Source: Nitrospinota bacterium (GTDB lineage: Bacteria > JADFOP01 > DATKYB01). From it: a stretch of DNA of 16,299 nt. The notes under the pieces were generated by a model. The model worked only from the letters and a program-made list of their open reading frames with translations, searched no databases and was not told where the DNA came from. A program made the position numbers and the translations under genes. How positions within the stretch are numbered: position 1 is the first letter of the stretch; the number at the start of each line of letters is the position of its first letter. Shown here one piece after another: positions 1 to 7,537 of the stretch. The stretch lies in NCBI GenBank assembly GCA_035528715.1, contig DATKYB010000019.1, positions 1-16,299 on the forward strand. The letters run 5' to 3'.

Positions 1-478
1 TTAAAAGCACTTCCCCTTTATATCGATAGGCCTTTTTAATAAATCTGCTTTTTGGGTATTCTGAAATGATGATCTCGACAGAATCGAGCGCCTCTTTATA
101 ATTTTTTGATCCATACTGTTTTTCAAAATATCGGATGAGTATCTTTTCCCTTTTCGGGTAGTCCTTGTGATGTGTGATAATCTCTTTATAATATCCGAAG
201 GCTTCTGATTCCTCTTTCTGCTTGAAATAAATATCGGCGATATAAGAAAGAACGTCTGGGACATATTTGCTCTGGGGATAATCTCCTAAAAATATTTTCA
301 GCTCTTTCAGAGCAAGTTGATATATTCCATCCCTATAAAGGCCTTTTGCAAAGAGATATTGGTCTTCTTCTTTATTTTGAATTTTTTCAGTGGCATGGAC
401 TATAGAAAAGATAAAAATGAAGCTAAGAATAACTAAAAGATTTAAAGACAGCTTTAATCTATAACTATCCTTTCTCAA
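1..478 (-). CDS. Exported TPR-repeat protein, N-terminal part (runs off the window)
   Basis: Partial gene whose 3' end lies beyond the left edge; 159 codons are visible. It starts with TTG at 478, preceded by GGGAGA at a good distance. An in-frame TAG only five codons upstream leaves no room for an earlier start. Residues 1-29 form a signal peptide: basic start, hydrophobic core at about 14-27, and a V-H-A cleavage site before TEK. No lipobox cysteine is visible, so it is not an obvious lipoprotein. From about residue 40 the sequence reads as TPR-like helix pairs of the BamD/YbgF type, with repeated 'Y..A......YP.S' signatures (GDYPQSKY, HHKDYPKR, SEYPKSRF). This suggests a periplasmic scaffold protein, but the exact partner cannot be told. 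The frame contains no ATG, so ATG-based callers would miss it. Confidence 0.85.
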   Translation of the reverse strand, partial: MRKDSYRLKLSLNLLVILSFIFIFSIVHATEKIQNKEEDQYLFAKGLYRDGIYQLALKELKIFLGDYPQSKYVPDVLSYIADIYFKQKEESEAFGYYKEIITHHKDYPKREKILIRYFEKQYGSKNYKEALDSVEIIISEYPKSRFIKKAYRYKGEVLL

Positions 479-526
479 GAGAGATTCTCCCTACCTAGAA
501 CTGCTGATCCTATTACAGATAAAGAA

Positions 527-555
527 ACTATACAAAAACAGTTTTTAAATGGCAA
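527..555 (-). promoter_or_regulatory. Sigma-70-like promoter for the TPR gene
   Basis: On the minus strand a -35 element TTGCCA (555-550, five of six consensus bases) is separated by 17 nt from a -10 element TATAGT (532-527, five of six). The predicted transcript start near 520 gives a leader of about 40 nt before the TTG start at 478. It lies between the end of the PHP gene and the TPR gene, so the TPR gene need not be co-transcribed with its neighbour. Confidence 0.55.
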
Positions 556-605
556 GGGAAAATAGGAAAATTGGGTTTTAAGTTAAATTCAAATAGAAGC
601 AAAAG

Positions 606-1436
606 CTATTTTATTTTAACGGCTAGTTCTTTCAGCCTTTCCACATAAGACATTGGTAATTTTGTTTTACCTATCAATATATCACTATTATAATTCCCAT
701 GACAATCTGAACCACCTGTAATGACGAGATCATATTTTTCTGCAATATTTAGATAGTGCTTTATATCTTCAGAGGTATGAGAAGGATGGTAGATCTCCAA
801 ACCCTTAAGACCAAACCTCATCATCTCTGGAATAAGATGATCTCTTCTTTGCAAACCAGGATGAGCAAAAACAGGTATACCTTTAGCTTTTAAAATAATA
901 TCGATGGCTTCTTTAAAACTCAGGGCATCTATTTCTATATAAGCTGGTTTACCATTTCCAATAAATCTATCAAAGGCCTCAAACAGAGAAGATACCCATC
1001 CCTCGTTTTTTAAGAAACGGGCAAGGTGCAGCCTCCCAACACAACCATCACCAGAAAATGCCATGAATCTATCCACATCTATATAAACCCCTAAATCTTT
1101 TAGTTTCTTTATCATTCGAAGCATCCTCTCTTCACGCAATTTTTTGATTTTAAGAATTTTCTTTTCTAAGTTCTTGTCTCTCCAATCAATAAAGTATCCT
1201 AATATATGAATATCTTCATTTCCCTCTGTAGCAGTAAGCTCAACAGAAGGAATAACCTCAATCCCATTCTTTTCTCCAGCTTTAAGCCCAGATTCAATTC
1301 CCATAATCGAATCATGATCAGTAATAGCTATAGCCTTCAAACCAATTTTTTTTGATCTCTCAACAACTTCTTCTGGTGAAGAGAGACCATCGGAGTATTT
1401 TGTGTGAAGATGGAGATCAGCGAATTCACTTTTCAT
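606..1436 (-). CDS. PHP-domain phosphoesterase, RNase AM (YciV)-like
   Basis: 276 aa, ATG at 1436, ending in TAG. The frame stays open through the tRNA upstream, but that part translates the tRNA, so the methionine of MKSEFADLHLHT is the real start. The PHP metal site is complete: D7-x-H9-x-H11, TDHD at 39-42, E66 in PSVEL, H77 in DIHILGYF, AHPGL, and GSDCHG near the C-terminus. The arrangement and length match the YciV/TrpH group. Characterised members are RNase AM, a 5'-3' exoribonuclease that trims 5' ends of rRNA precursors, and a 3',5'-nucleotide bisphosphate phosphatase. Which substrate applies here is inference. The gene begins 28 nt after the 3' CCA of a tRNA-Gly on the same strand, with no room for an ordinary promoter between, so both are probably on one transcript. 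The SD (GGA, 5 nt away) is weak. Confidence 0.88.
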   Translation of the reverse strand: MKSEFADLHLHTKYSDGLSSPEEVVERSKKIGLKAIAITDHDSIMGIESGLKAGEKNGIEVIPSVELTATEGNEDIHILGYFIDWRDKNLEKKILKIKKLREERMLRMIKKLKDLGVYIDVDRFMAFSGDGCVGRLHLARFLKNEGWVSSLFEAFDRFIGNGKPAYIEIDALSFKEAIDIILKAKGIPVFAHPGLQRRDHLIPEMMRFGLKGLEIYHPSHTSEDIKHYLNIAEKYDLVITGGSDCHGNYNSDILIGKTKLPMSYVERLKELAVKIK

Positions 1437-1464
1437 AATAATCCAACTATTTCCAAGTAAAAAA

Positions 1465-1540
1465 TGGAGCGGGCAACGGGATTCGAACCCGCGACACCAA
1501 GCTTGGGAAGCTTGTACTCTACCAACTGAGCTATGCCCGC
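1465..1540 (-). tRNA. tRNA-Gly, anticodon CCC, CCA encoded
   Basis: 76 nt that fold into a full cloverleaf on the minus strand: 7-bp acceptor stem GCGGGCA/TGCCCGC, D arm GCTC-AGTTGGTA-GAGT, anticodon stem CAAGC/GCTTG around loop TTCCCAA, 5-nt variable loop, and T arm with TTCGAAT. The anticodon CCC reads GGG. The discriminator is U at 1468 and the CCA end is encoded at 1467-1465, followed directly by six T. The codon GGG should be rare in so AT-rich a genome, so this is likely one of several Gly isoacceptors. A promoter lies 30-58 nt upstream, and the PHP gene follows closely. Confidence 0.97.
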
Positions 1541-1570
1541 TCAATTATCCGGTTCTTTAATTTTTATTTT

Positions 1571-1598
1571 ATTATATAGTGACCATAAAAAAAATCAA
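1571..1598 (-). promoter_or_regulatory. Promoter for tRNA-Gly and the PHP gene
   Basis: Minus-strand TTGATT (1598-1593), 16 nt spacer, then a perfect TATAAT (1576-1571). Transcription would start near 1564, about 24 nt before the mature 5' end of the tRNA. It lies in the 80-nt gap after the nucleotidyltransferase gene and is the only good promoter ahead of the tRNA and PHP gene. Confidence 0.6.
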
Positions 1599-1620
1599 TT
1601 AAAATAGTTTATGATATGTT

Positions 1621-3111
1621 CTATAAGTATTGACGAATCTGATCAATTCCAAAAATTTCTTCTATATATTTCAAAGCCTCATTTCTATCAATTATTATTC
1701 CAGAACCTCTAGCCTCTTGAACCTCTCTTAATATTTCTCCAAAAATAGGTCCTGGTTTTATACCATATAAATTGATTAAGTCTTTACCTCTAATAAGAGG
1801 TTTCTCTTCGAATTTTATATATCGATTTAAATAATAATCAAATAACCTGTCTATAACTCCACTCACATCAGTATTATTCAAATCTCTGCCTTCTTTCAGA
1901 GTAGCCTTTGCATCAGCAAGGGCAATCAGACAGACTTCAACACCTTCTTTCCCAATATCTTTGAAAAACCGAAAAAAAGCTCTTTCTGAAAGCTTCTCGG
2001 CTTTACTCATATGAAGAGGTCTTAAATGATTTAATATTATTTTTTTGATACTATCTACTGAACGATTACTCATCTTCAATCCTAAACCAAAATTTTTCCC
2101 TATTTCTGCACCTACTTTTTCATGTTCAAAAAATCTTCTATTACCCTGATTATCCTCCGTCATTGTCTTTGGTTTTCCAATATCATGGAAGAGAGCGCAG
2201 AATTTTGCTATTTCTTTTTTAGAGATATTTGCCTCGACCTCTTCTTTGAGATGAACTTTTAGCCAATCAAAATAATGAGGAAACAAAAATTCGAGACTAT
2301 CGAAAATCTCTTCTAAAAAAATCAAGGTATTGAGACTATGTTTCCACAGGTTGTATCTTTTCCCTTCACCTATAGATATATTCTCTAAGGACTTTATCTC
2401 TTGAAAAAGAAATTCTAAAAGGTTTAATTTATAGAGCTTTTGGATAAAATAACTGCTTTTGGGGGATAAAAATATCTTGAACAACTCTTCCTTTATCCTC
2501 TCAGGAGAAACTGTCTTTATAAGATGTGATTTAGCTTTGATGAATTTTTCAGTCCTTTCTTCTAAGTGAAAACCTAATGTTAAAAATCTGATACCTCTTA
2601 ACAACCTTAGAGGATCATCTTCTAAAATTTTTTCATCTTTAACGCGTATAATCTTATTCTGAATATCTTTTATTCCCTCTGAAGGGTCAATAACTGAGAC
2701 CCCCTTCTCTTCCAATATATCTTTTAATTTCACAGCAAGAGAGTTCACTGTAAAGTCTCTCAAAAGAAGATCTTCTTCAATCATGCCCTCTCTGAAACCA
2801 ACAATATCAATCTGGACAAACTCTTCTCCCTTTTTCAGCACAACCCTGAATAGAGACCTCTTTTTATCCAAGCAGAAAAAAGAGCCTGAAATTCTTCTGG
2901 CCAACTCCTCTCCAAAAACCTTTACATCCCCTTCAACTGCAATATCCATTTCATTTTCTTTTACCATTCCCAGAATAAAATCCCTGACAATCCCTCCTAC
3001 AAGATAGACTTCTTTCTTTAAATCCTTTGATAAGGAATCGATATCTTTCAAAAGAGAAGCTATCTTCAGACTGTTTAATATATCCTTAGAAAGGAGGGTA
3101 AAATTCCCCAT
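1621..3111 (-). CDS. Class II tRNA nucleotidyltransferase / poly(A) polymerase family with HD domain
   Basis: 496 aa, ATG at 3111 with SD AAAGG 5 nt upstream, stop TAG. The head domain has the GG-x-VRD motif (YLVGGIVRDFILG, about 37-48), the nucleotidyltransferase core MDIAVEGD (55-62), the third carboxylate D102 (FVQIDI), LRDFTVNSLA (117-126) and EDDPLRLLRGIRF (164-176), which binds the incoming base in this family. The C-terminal half carries an HD phosphohydrolase domain (H258, H309-D310 in FHDIGKPKT, and FFEHEKVGAEI). The family adds CCA, or only A, to tRNA 3' ends, or poly(A) to RNA; the HD domain has phosphatase or phosphodiesterase activity in characterised relatives. Two deviations stand out: the catalytic D-x-D reads E54-M-D56, and the usual RRDF reads LRDF. 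Because of these, whether it is CCA-adding, A-adding or weakly active cannot be settled here. Confidence 0.88.
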   Translation of the reverse strand: MGNFTLLSKDILNSLKIASLLKDIDSLSKDLKKEVYLVGGIVRDFILGMVKENEMDIAVEGDVKVFGEELARRISGSFFCLDKKRSLFRVVLKKGEEFVQIDIVGFREGMIEEDLLLRDFTVNSLAVKLKDILEEKGVSVIDPSEGIKDIQNKIIRVKDEKILEDDPLRLLRGIRFLTLGFHLEERTEKFIKAKSHLIKTVSPERIKEELFKIFLSPKSSYFIQKLYKLNLLEFLFQEIKSLENISIGEGKRYNLWKHSLNTLIFLEEIFDSLEFLFPHYFDWLKVHLKEEVEANISKKEIAKFCALFHDIGKPKTMTEDNQGNRRFFEHEKVGAEIGKNFGLGLKMSNRSVDSIKKIILNHLRPLHMSKAEKLSERAFFRFFKDIGKEGVEVCLIALADAKATLKEGRDLNNTDVSGVIDRLFDYYLNRYIKFEEKPLIRGKDLINLYGIKPGPIFGEILREVQEARGSGIIIDRNEALKYIEEIFGIDQIRQYL

Positions 3112-3138
3112 AAAAACCTTTTTAAAATATATCCTATA

Positions 3139-3167
3139 ATTCTTTATTTAATGATTACTGCTTTCAA
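3139..3167 (-). promoter_or_regulatory. Possible promoter for the nucleotidyltransferase
   Basis: Minus-strand TTGAAA (3167-3162, five of six), 17 nt spacer, AAGAAT (3144-3139, four of six). The start would fall about 20 nt before the ATG at 3111. The -10 element is poor; a TATAAT-like stretch further upstream near 3220 is an alternative. Confidence 0.3.
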
Positions 3168-3281
3168 TCTTATCATAGAAAGATCACCTAACGCAGACAA
3201 AAAGAAAAAAAGAAAGAAATTATATAAAGATACAACTAAAAAATTAAATAAGAGAGAAAAAGACGTTTATTTAGAGATAAG

Positions 3282-3332
3282 TTTTTAAAGTTTGTGATGA
3301 TCTGGATTGAAAATTAACGGAAACTTTAAAAA
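3282..3332. repeat. Perfect 12-bp inverted repeat, 27-nt loop
   Basis: TTTTTAAAGTTT at 3282-3293 is the exact reverse complement of AAACTTTAAAAA at 3321-3332. It sits just downstream of the extended end (3356) of the unknown exported gene, so it could act as a weak transcription end for the era-to-3446 gene string. The stem is almost all A/T, the loop is long and no clear T-tract follows, so terminator function is doubtful. Confidence 0.5.
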
Positions 3333-3445
3333 TATTGAACTAAAGCAAGAAATCATCAATCACCCGCAATATTACCTTCCCCAGATTCTGCTATTTCACC
3401 AATTGGTCTGTAGTTTACTTTAATGTCTATTTTTTTCTTTTCCTG

Positions 3446-3910
3446 TCATATGTCTACTTCATCTACTCTACTCCCTTGGAAAATATATCCTATCTCTTTA
3501 TTCCTTTTAGAGATGACTTTTATCGTTGGCTCTTTGGGATCAACGAATCCTTGAGTATCCATGAAATATTGATCCACAATCTGCTTAAGTGACCTTCTTC
3601 CTACTATTCTATCTCTGCTGTATTCGCCTGACGTTTCAACAGAGTAGTTTCCGAGAAAAAAGAGGAAGACCTCATCCAATTTTGACTTTTCTTCTCTATC
3701 AGGATCACGATTTACTATCTTCACAACATTAAATTTTCGTTTATAAAAAGAAAGTGATTTTATCTGATCTAGTTTTACCTCTTTCTGGCTGAGATAATCG
3801 GCAAAAGAAAAGACAGCTCTTGGGGTTATGAAAACCATCAAAAAAATTACCATTAAAAGAGCAAATTTCCCTAACTTAATTGAATAAAAATCTTTTAATG
3901 GTTGATGCAT
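3446..3910 (-). CDS. Unknown exported protein, reading frame open past its TGA
   Basis: 154 aa, ATG at 3910 with SD AAGGAGA 7 nt upstream. Not a family I recognise. Residues about 15-36 form a hydrophobic signal or anchor segment (KFALLMVIFLMVF then ITPRAVFSFA), followed by a mixed-charge periplasmic domain of about 115 residues. It begins 34 nt after the M16 peptidase gene on the same strand and is probably the last gene of that string. The frame ends at TGA (3448-3446), but the same frame then stays open for 29 more codons rich in plausible protein sequence (KKKIDIKVNYRPIGEIAES) to a double TGA at 3358-3353. The stop context TGA-C is the leakiest known. The full product may be 184 residues with a recent nonsense change, a sequencing error, or readthrough. 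Confidence 0.7.
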   Translation of the reverse strand: MHQPLKDFYSIKLGKFALLMVIFLMVFITPRAVFSFADYLSQKEVKLDQIKSLSFYKRKFNVVKIVNRDPDREEKSKLDEVFLFFLGNYSVETSGEYSRDRIVGRRSLKQIVDQYFMDTQGFVDPKEPTIKVISKRNKEIGYIFQGSRVDEVDI

Positions 3911-3944
3911 AAAAAGATCTCCTTTTTAACCCGATGAATTTATT

Positions 3945-6593
3945 TTATGGCCTTATGACTGCAAGGATATAGGCATCCAAATTTAAATATTTCTTGGCTA
4001 TCAAGAGAACATCACCTGTAGTTACTTTTGATATCTTTTTGTAATATCTTTTAAATTCATCAAAACCCAATCCATAAATCTCATTAAAGCCCATATCAGC
4101 AGCCTGAGCAGAATACCTCTGCAAGCCAATCTCATAGTCTCCGATCAGGCTTTTCTTTGCCCTTTCAATTTCTTGAACACTAACTTCTCTCTCTACTATC
4201 TTTCTCAACTCTCTTTTAATCCCTTTGATGGCCTGTTCTTCTTTTTCAGGGCTGGTTGCTATATAAACACCGAAATATCCAGGTTCTATGCCAAGACGAT
4301 TAAAAGATGTGACGGTATATGCCAAACTCTCTTTATCTCTGAGTTCAATAAACAATCTCCCTCCTTGACCTGAGAGAATAGAATTCAGAACCTCCAGAGG
4401 ATATCTATCGGGGCCCTTCATAGATGTTCCCAAAAAACCAAGCATAATATGGGTCTGCTTTTTTTCTCTTCTCTTTGTTTTAACTCTTACCTTCTCAACG
4501 GTTTTCTCTTTAGGTATATGAGGGAAAATAAAATCATGAGATCTCCATTTCCCAAAAAGGGTCTCTACTTTCTTTATGACCTCATTGCTGTTTATATCTC
4601 CTACGATACTAAGGACCATATTGTTGGGAATAATGTACTTTTGATAAAACTCTTTCAGATCATTTCTGGAAAGATTCTTTACTGAATTTATCGTCCCGAG
4701 AGAAGTCATTCCATAGGGATGATTTTTGAAAAGAGTGCTATAAAATATCTTTGCGGTTGATTGTATAAGATTATCCTCTTCTCGCTGAATATTATAAATA
4801 ATCTCCCTCCTCTTTTTCTCTAGTTCTTCATTATCAAAGCTTGGATTGAGAATGAGGTCAGCAAAGAGTTCTATCCCCTTATCAAAAAATTGGCTAAGGA
4901 CGACTGCCTCAACTCCCAAACTGTTTCTTCCAGAAAAACCTGAAACACTTCCAGCAATCGACTCTATCTCATTTGCTATATCGAGAGAGCTCTTTGTTTT
5001 CGTCCCCTTTGTAAACATCTCAGCGACAAAATTACTCACCCCGTTATTTTCACTAACTTCAAAACGTACACCTCCCAAAAATACCCCTCTCATTGCTACA
5101 ATAGGTACACCATGATTTTGTTTAATAAGCAGGGTTAAGCCGTTATCCAGTTTTTTCTTTATAATTTCACTTTCAGCTTGTTTGGATGGCCTTTTTTCAA
5201 GTTCTCCTTTAATGTCTTTTGTTATCCTTTTAATATCTTTTATGTCGATAAACTCCTTTGTATCCTTTGGAAGAAGAATCCCAACTGTCATGTTAGTATC
5301 TTTTAAATATTTTCCGGCAACCCTCATAATATCCTTTGCTGAAACCTTATCTATCTCCTCTATATATTTCTTTTGATAAGAGATATCACCAAATACCGCG
5401 TGAAAGAAACCAAGGCTTCTGGCCTGGCCCTGCATGGTTTCCTTCTTATATATAAAATCACTCTTCAAATTAATCTTTGCCTTTTTCAGTTCTCTAGAGG
5501 AAACACTTTCTTGTTTTAGCTTAAATAGTTCCTCTAAAATATTTTTAAGGGCGTCTTGAACTTTAGCTTTTTCCAAAGAGGCCTCAACTAAAAATATCCC
5601 TGGATCCTTTAAAGATAGGGCATATGAATAAATAGAGTTTGCAAGCTCTTTTTGTATCTTTACTCTTTGGAAAAGTCTGGAACTCTCTCCCTGCCCTAGA
5701 ATTAAGGCAAGCACATCTAAAGCGTAGGTATCTTGATGTGTGGCTTCTGGAATATGAAATGCTAGACTCAGTCGGGCTTTTTTTACATCTCTTGAGAAAA
5801 TAACATTCCTTAATTCGTCTTGTGTCGGCTCTAAGAGCCTTTCTCTTTCAGGAAGATAATCTTTTTTAAATCGACCAAAGGCATCTTTTACCTTTGGTAT
5901 CAAAATATCTTTATCAAAGTCGCCTGTAACAACTAGAAACATATTCTCAGGGACATACCATCGATCAAAATACTCCAGCAGTTTTTTTCTGGTAAGGCTT
6001 TTTATGGTTTGTTCGTATCCAATAATAGGCTTTCCATAGGGATGAACTCTAAAACTCTTTGAAAAAAGCTTATCATGAAGTTCCCTCTCAGGAAGGTCTT
6101 TAGCCCTCTTAACCTCCTCCAATATGACATCTAGCTCTCTCTCTAATTCTTTAGGATCAAAAGTTGGATTGATGATCGCATCAGATAATATATCGAGAGC
6201 TGTATCAAGATATCTGCTGGCAATTACAATGTAATATATAGTATAGTCGTATGAGGTAGAGGCATTGATATTTCCTCCAGCAGCCTCAACCTCTTTGGCT
6301 ATCTCACCAACTCCCCTTTTCTTTGTACCCTTAAAAAGCATGTGTTCATATACATGAGATAAACCTGCTTCTTTCTTCTTTTCATCAGCGCTTCCCACAT
6401 TCACCCAAACATTAAGCGCTACAACAGGTGAAGAGTGATCCTCTAAGAGAATCACCTTCATCCCATTTTGCAAACCAAAGATGGAAGGATTTTCTCGATC
6501 GGTTTCTGCATCAGAATTCTTTAATAACAAAACGACGAATAGAAAAAGAAATATCGATATTTTAAAAATCTTCGACAAGAAATCCTCTCTCAT
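3945..6593 (-). CDS. Two-domain M16 (insulinase/pitrilysin-type) zinc peptidase, exported
   Basis: 882 aa, ATG at 6593 with SD AAGGAG 7 nt upstream, stop TAA. Residues 1-29 are a signal peptide (hydrophobic core 12-24, cleavage near S-D-A). The first M16 domain has the inverted zinc motif H80-VYE-H84 and the downstream third ligand glutamate near residue 160 (VILEEVKRA). The second domain, from about residue 470 (KKLDNGLTLLIKQNHG), has NFVAEM where the zinc motif should be, so it is catalytically dead, but keeps the helper R...Y signature (GGRLFIELRDKESLAYTV). This active-plus-inactive pairing in one chain is the normal clamshell architecture of the family. It probably degrades short peptides in the periplasm. 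It lies between lgt and an unknown exported gene, all on the same strand. Confidence 0.92.
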   Translation of the reverse strand: MREDFLSKIFKISIFLFLFVVLLLKNSDAETDRENPSIFGLQNGMKVILLEDHSSPVVALNVWVNVGSADEKKKEAGLSHVYEHMLFKGTKKRGVGEIAKEVEAAGGNINASTSYDYTIYYIVIASRYLDTALDILSDAIINPTFDPKELERELDVILEEVKRAKDLPERELHDKLFSKSFRVHPYGKPIIGYEQTIKSLTRKKLLEYFDRWYVPENMFLVVTGDFDKDILIPKVKDAFGRFKKDYLPERERLLEPTQDELRNVIFSRDVKKARLSLAFHIPEATHQDTYALDVLALILGQGESSRLFQRVKIQKELANSIYSYALSLKDPGIFLVEASLEKAKVQDALKNILEELFKLKQESVSSRELKKAKINLKSDFIYKKETMQGQARSLGFFHAVFGDISYQKKYIEEIDKVSAKDIMRVAGKYLKDTNMTVGILLPKDTKEFIDIKDIKRITKDIKGELEKRPSKQAESEIIKKKLDNGLTLLIKQNHGVPIVAMRGVFLGGVRFEVSENNGVSNFVAEMFTKGTKTKSSLDIANEIESIAGSVSGFSGRNSLGVEAVVLSQFFDKGIELFADLILNPSFDNEELEKKRREIIYNIQREEDNLIQSTAKIFYSTLFKNHPYGMTSLGTINSVKNLSRNDLKEFYQKYIIPNNMVLSIVGDINSNEVIKKVETLFGKWRSHDFIFPHIPKEKTVEKVRVKTKRREKKQTHIMLGFLGTSMKGPDRYPLEVLNSILSGQGGRLFIELRDKESLAYTVTSFNRLGIEPGYFGVYIATSPEKEEQAIKGIKRELRKIVEREVSVQEIERAKKSLIGDYEIGLQRYSAQAADMGFNEIYGLGFDEFKRYYKKISKVTTGDVLLIAKKYLNLDAYILAVIRP

Positions 6594-6668
6594 TCAATTC
6601 TCCTTATAGATGACAAATCATAACTCTTTCTTTTCTGGTTTTAACCTCTCCAGTCTTCATAGTATATC

Positions 6669-7433
6669 CTATCGACACCAGAGCCTTCTTTTGACGATGA
6701 AACTACCAAAAACAATAACAAGAAGAATACTGATAACCTGGGCCATTCGAAAGTTTCCTATCATTAAACTATCAGCCCTGAAAAAACTAACAAAAAAGCG
6801 TCCAATTGAATAAAGGATGATATATAATGAAAACAAGAATCCCTTTTTATATTCTCTTTTTCTGATTCCCCAAAGAGTAAGGAAAATCGTAAAATTTAAA
6901 ACCATCTCATATAACATCGTAGGATGAAGAGGAACAGAGCCGAACTGGGCCCCAGCAATACTTGTCGGAGGGAATACGATACCCCAAGGCATGTCTGTGG
7001 GAATTCCATGGGCATCCCCGTTCATAAAATTTCCAAAGCGACCAAAGGTTTGTCCTAAAATGATTGCCGGTGCTACTGAATCTGCCATTTCCCAAAAAGA
7101 CAGATTATGCCTTTTACAAAACAGGATGCCAGCAATAAAACCTCCGATTAACCCGCCATGGATTGCCAAGCCACCGTGCCAAACTGCAAGTATCTCTTTT
7201 AGATTCCTGCTATAAAAACTCCAATTAAATATAACATAGTATATTCTGGCACCCAATATCCCCATAATAATCAAAAAAAGAACGGAATTAACTATATTGT
7301 CTTCTGTAAGAGCTATGCCTTTTCGTTTAACTTCTTTTTTTATAAGGAAAATCCCAACTAATATAGAGACGACATACATTAAGCCATAATACCTCACCGC
7401 TATTGGACCAAACTCAAAAAGAATAGGGTGCAT
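6669..7433 (-). CDS. lgt: Prolipoprotein diacylglyceryl transferase
   Basis: 254 aa, ATG at 7433, SD GGGAAG close upstream, stop TAG. An integral inner-membrane enzyme that moves diacylglycerol from phosphatidylglycerol to the lipobox cysteine of prolipoproteins, the first step of lipoprotein maturation. Seen directly: GGLAIHGGLIGG with H92 (E. coli H103 equivalent), the signature GRFGNFMNGDAHG with R132 (R143 equivalent), and R219 in SFFRAD (R239 equivalent). The residue matching E. coli E151 is D140, a conservative change found in many lineages. Several hydrophobic segments cover most of the chain. It lies about 100 nt after recO, an AT-rich gap with no convincing terminator, and 75 nt before the M16 gene. 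A substrate, the LysM lipoprotein, is encoded in the same window. Confidence 0.96.
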   Translation of the reverse strand: MHPILFEFGPIAVRYYGLMYVVSILVGIFLIKKEVKRKGIALTEDNIVNSVLFLIIMGILGARIYYVIFNWSFYSRNLKEILAVWHGGLAIHGGLIGGFIAGILFCKRHNLSFWEMADSVAPAIILGQTFGRFGNFMNGDAHGIPTDMPWGIVFPPTSIAGAQFGSVPLHPTMLYEMVLNFTIFLTLWGIRKREYKKGFLFSLYIILYSIGRFFVSFFRADSLMIGNFRMAQVISILLVIVFGSFIVKRRLWCR

Positions 7434-7537
7434 AGCTTCCCTTCTTAAAAAAATAAAACATTAATTTACGTCTATATAATATATAATAAAAGGGTATTAT
7501 AAAAATTCAAGATTTTTGCTTTTAAAAATAAAAACGA

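Larger units (their letters stand above)
3112..3445. other. AT-rich gap of 334 nt between the nucleotidyltransferase and the unknown exported gene
   Basis: No complete gene is supported here. The right part, 3356-3445, is an in-frame continuation of the neighbouring minus-strand gene beyond its TGA. A 12-bp inverted repeat lies at 3282-3332, and a weak promoter for the nucleotidyltransferase at 3139-3167. The rest is A-rich on the plus strand and low in complexity. Confidence 0.7.

Noticed and set aside
1-264. Minus-strand ORF of 87 residues beginning MSQTFF
   Set aside because: It is a shadow: the neighbouring frame encodes a clear TPR protein with signal peptide and runs off the edge.
1437-1544. 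36-residue N-terminal extension of the PHP protein
   Set aside because: It translates the tRNA-Gly gene; the family starts at the ATG at 1436.
3151-3288. Plus-strand ORF of 45 residues, Lys-rich
   Set aside because: No ribosome binding site, low complexity from an A-rich stretch, no recognisable motif.
3446-3448. Selenocysteine or a genome-wide UGA reassignment at the TGA
   Set aside because: No SECIS-like hairpin follows, the site is not redox-like, and recO ends sensibly at TGA, so the standard bacterial code fits.
4173-5376. Several plus-strand ORFs of 64-89 residues opposite the M16 gene
   Set aside because: Antisense shadows of a strongly supported peptidase gene, without start signals or motifs.
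6604-6660. Minus-strand ORF of 18 residues (MKTGEVKTRK...) between lgt and the M16 gene
   Set aside because: An AGGA stands before the ATG, but the frame is too short to tell from chance without comparison to relatives.
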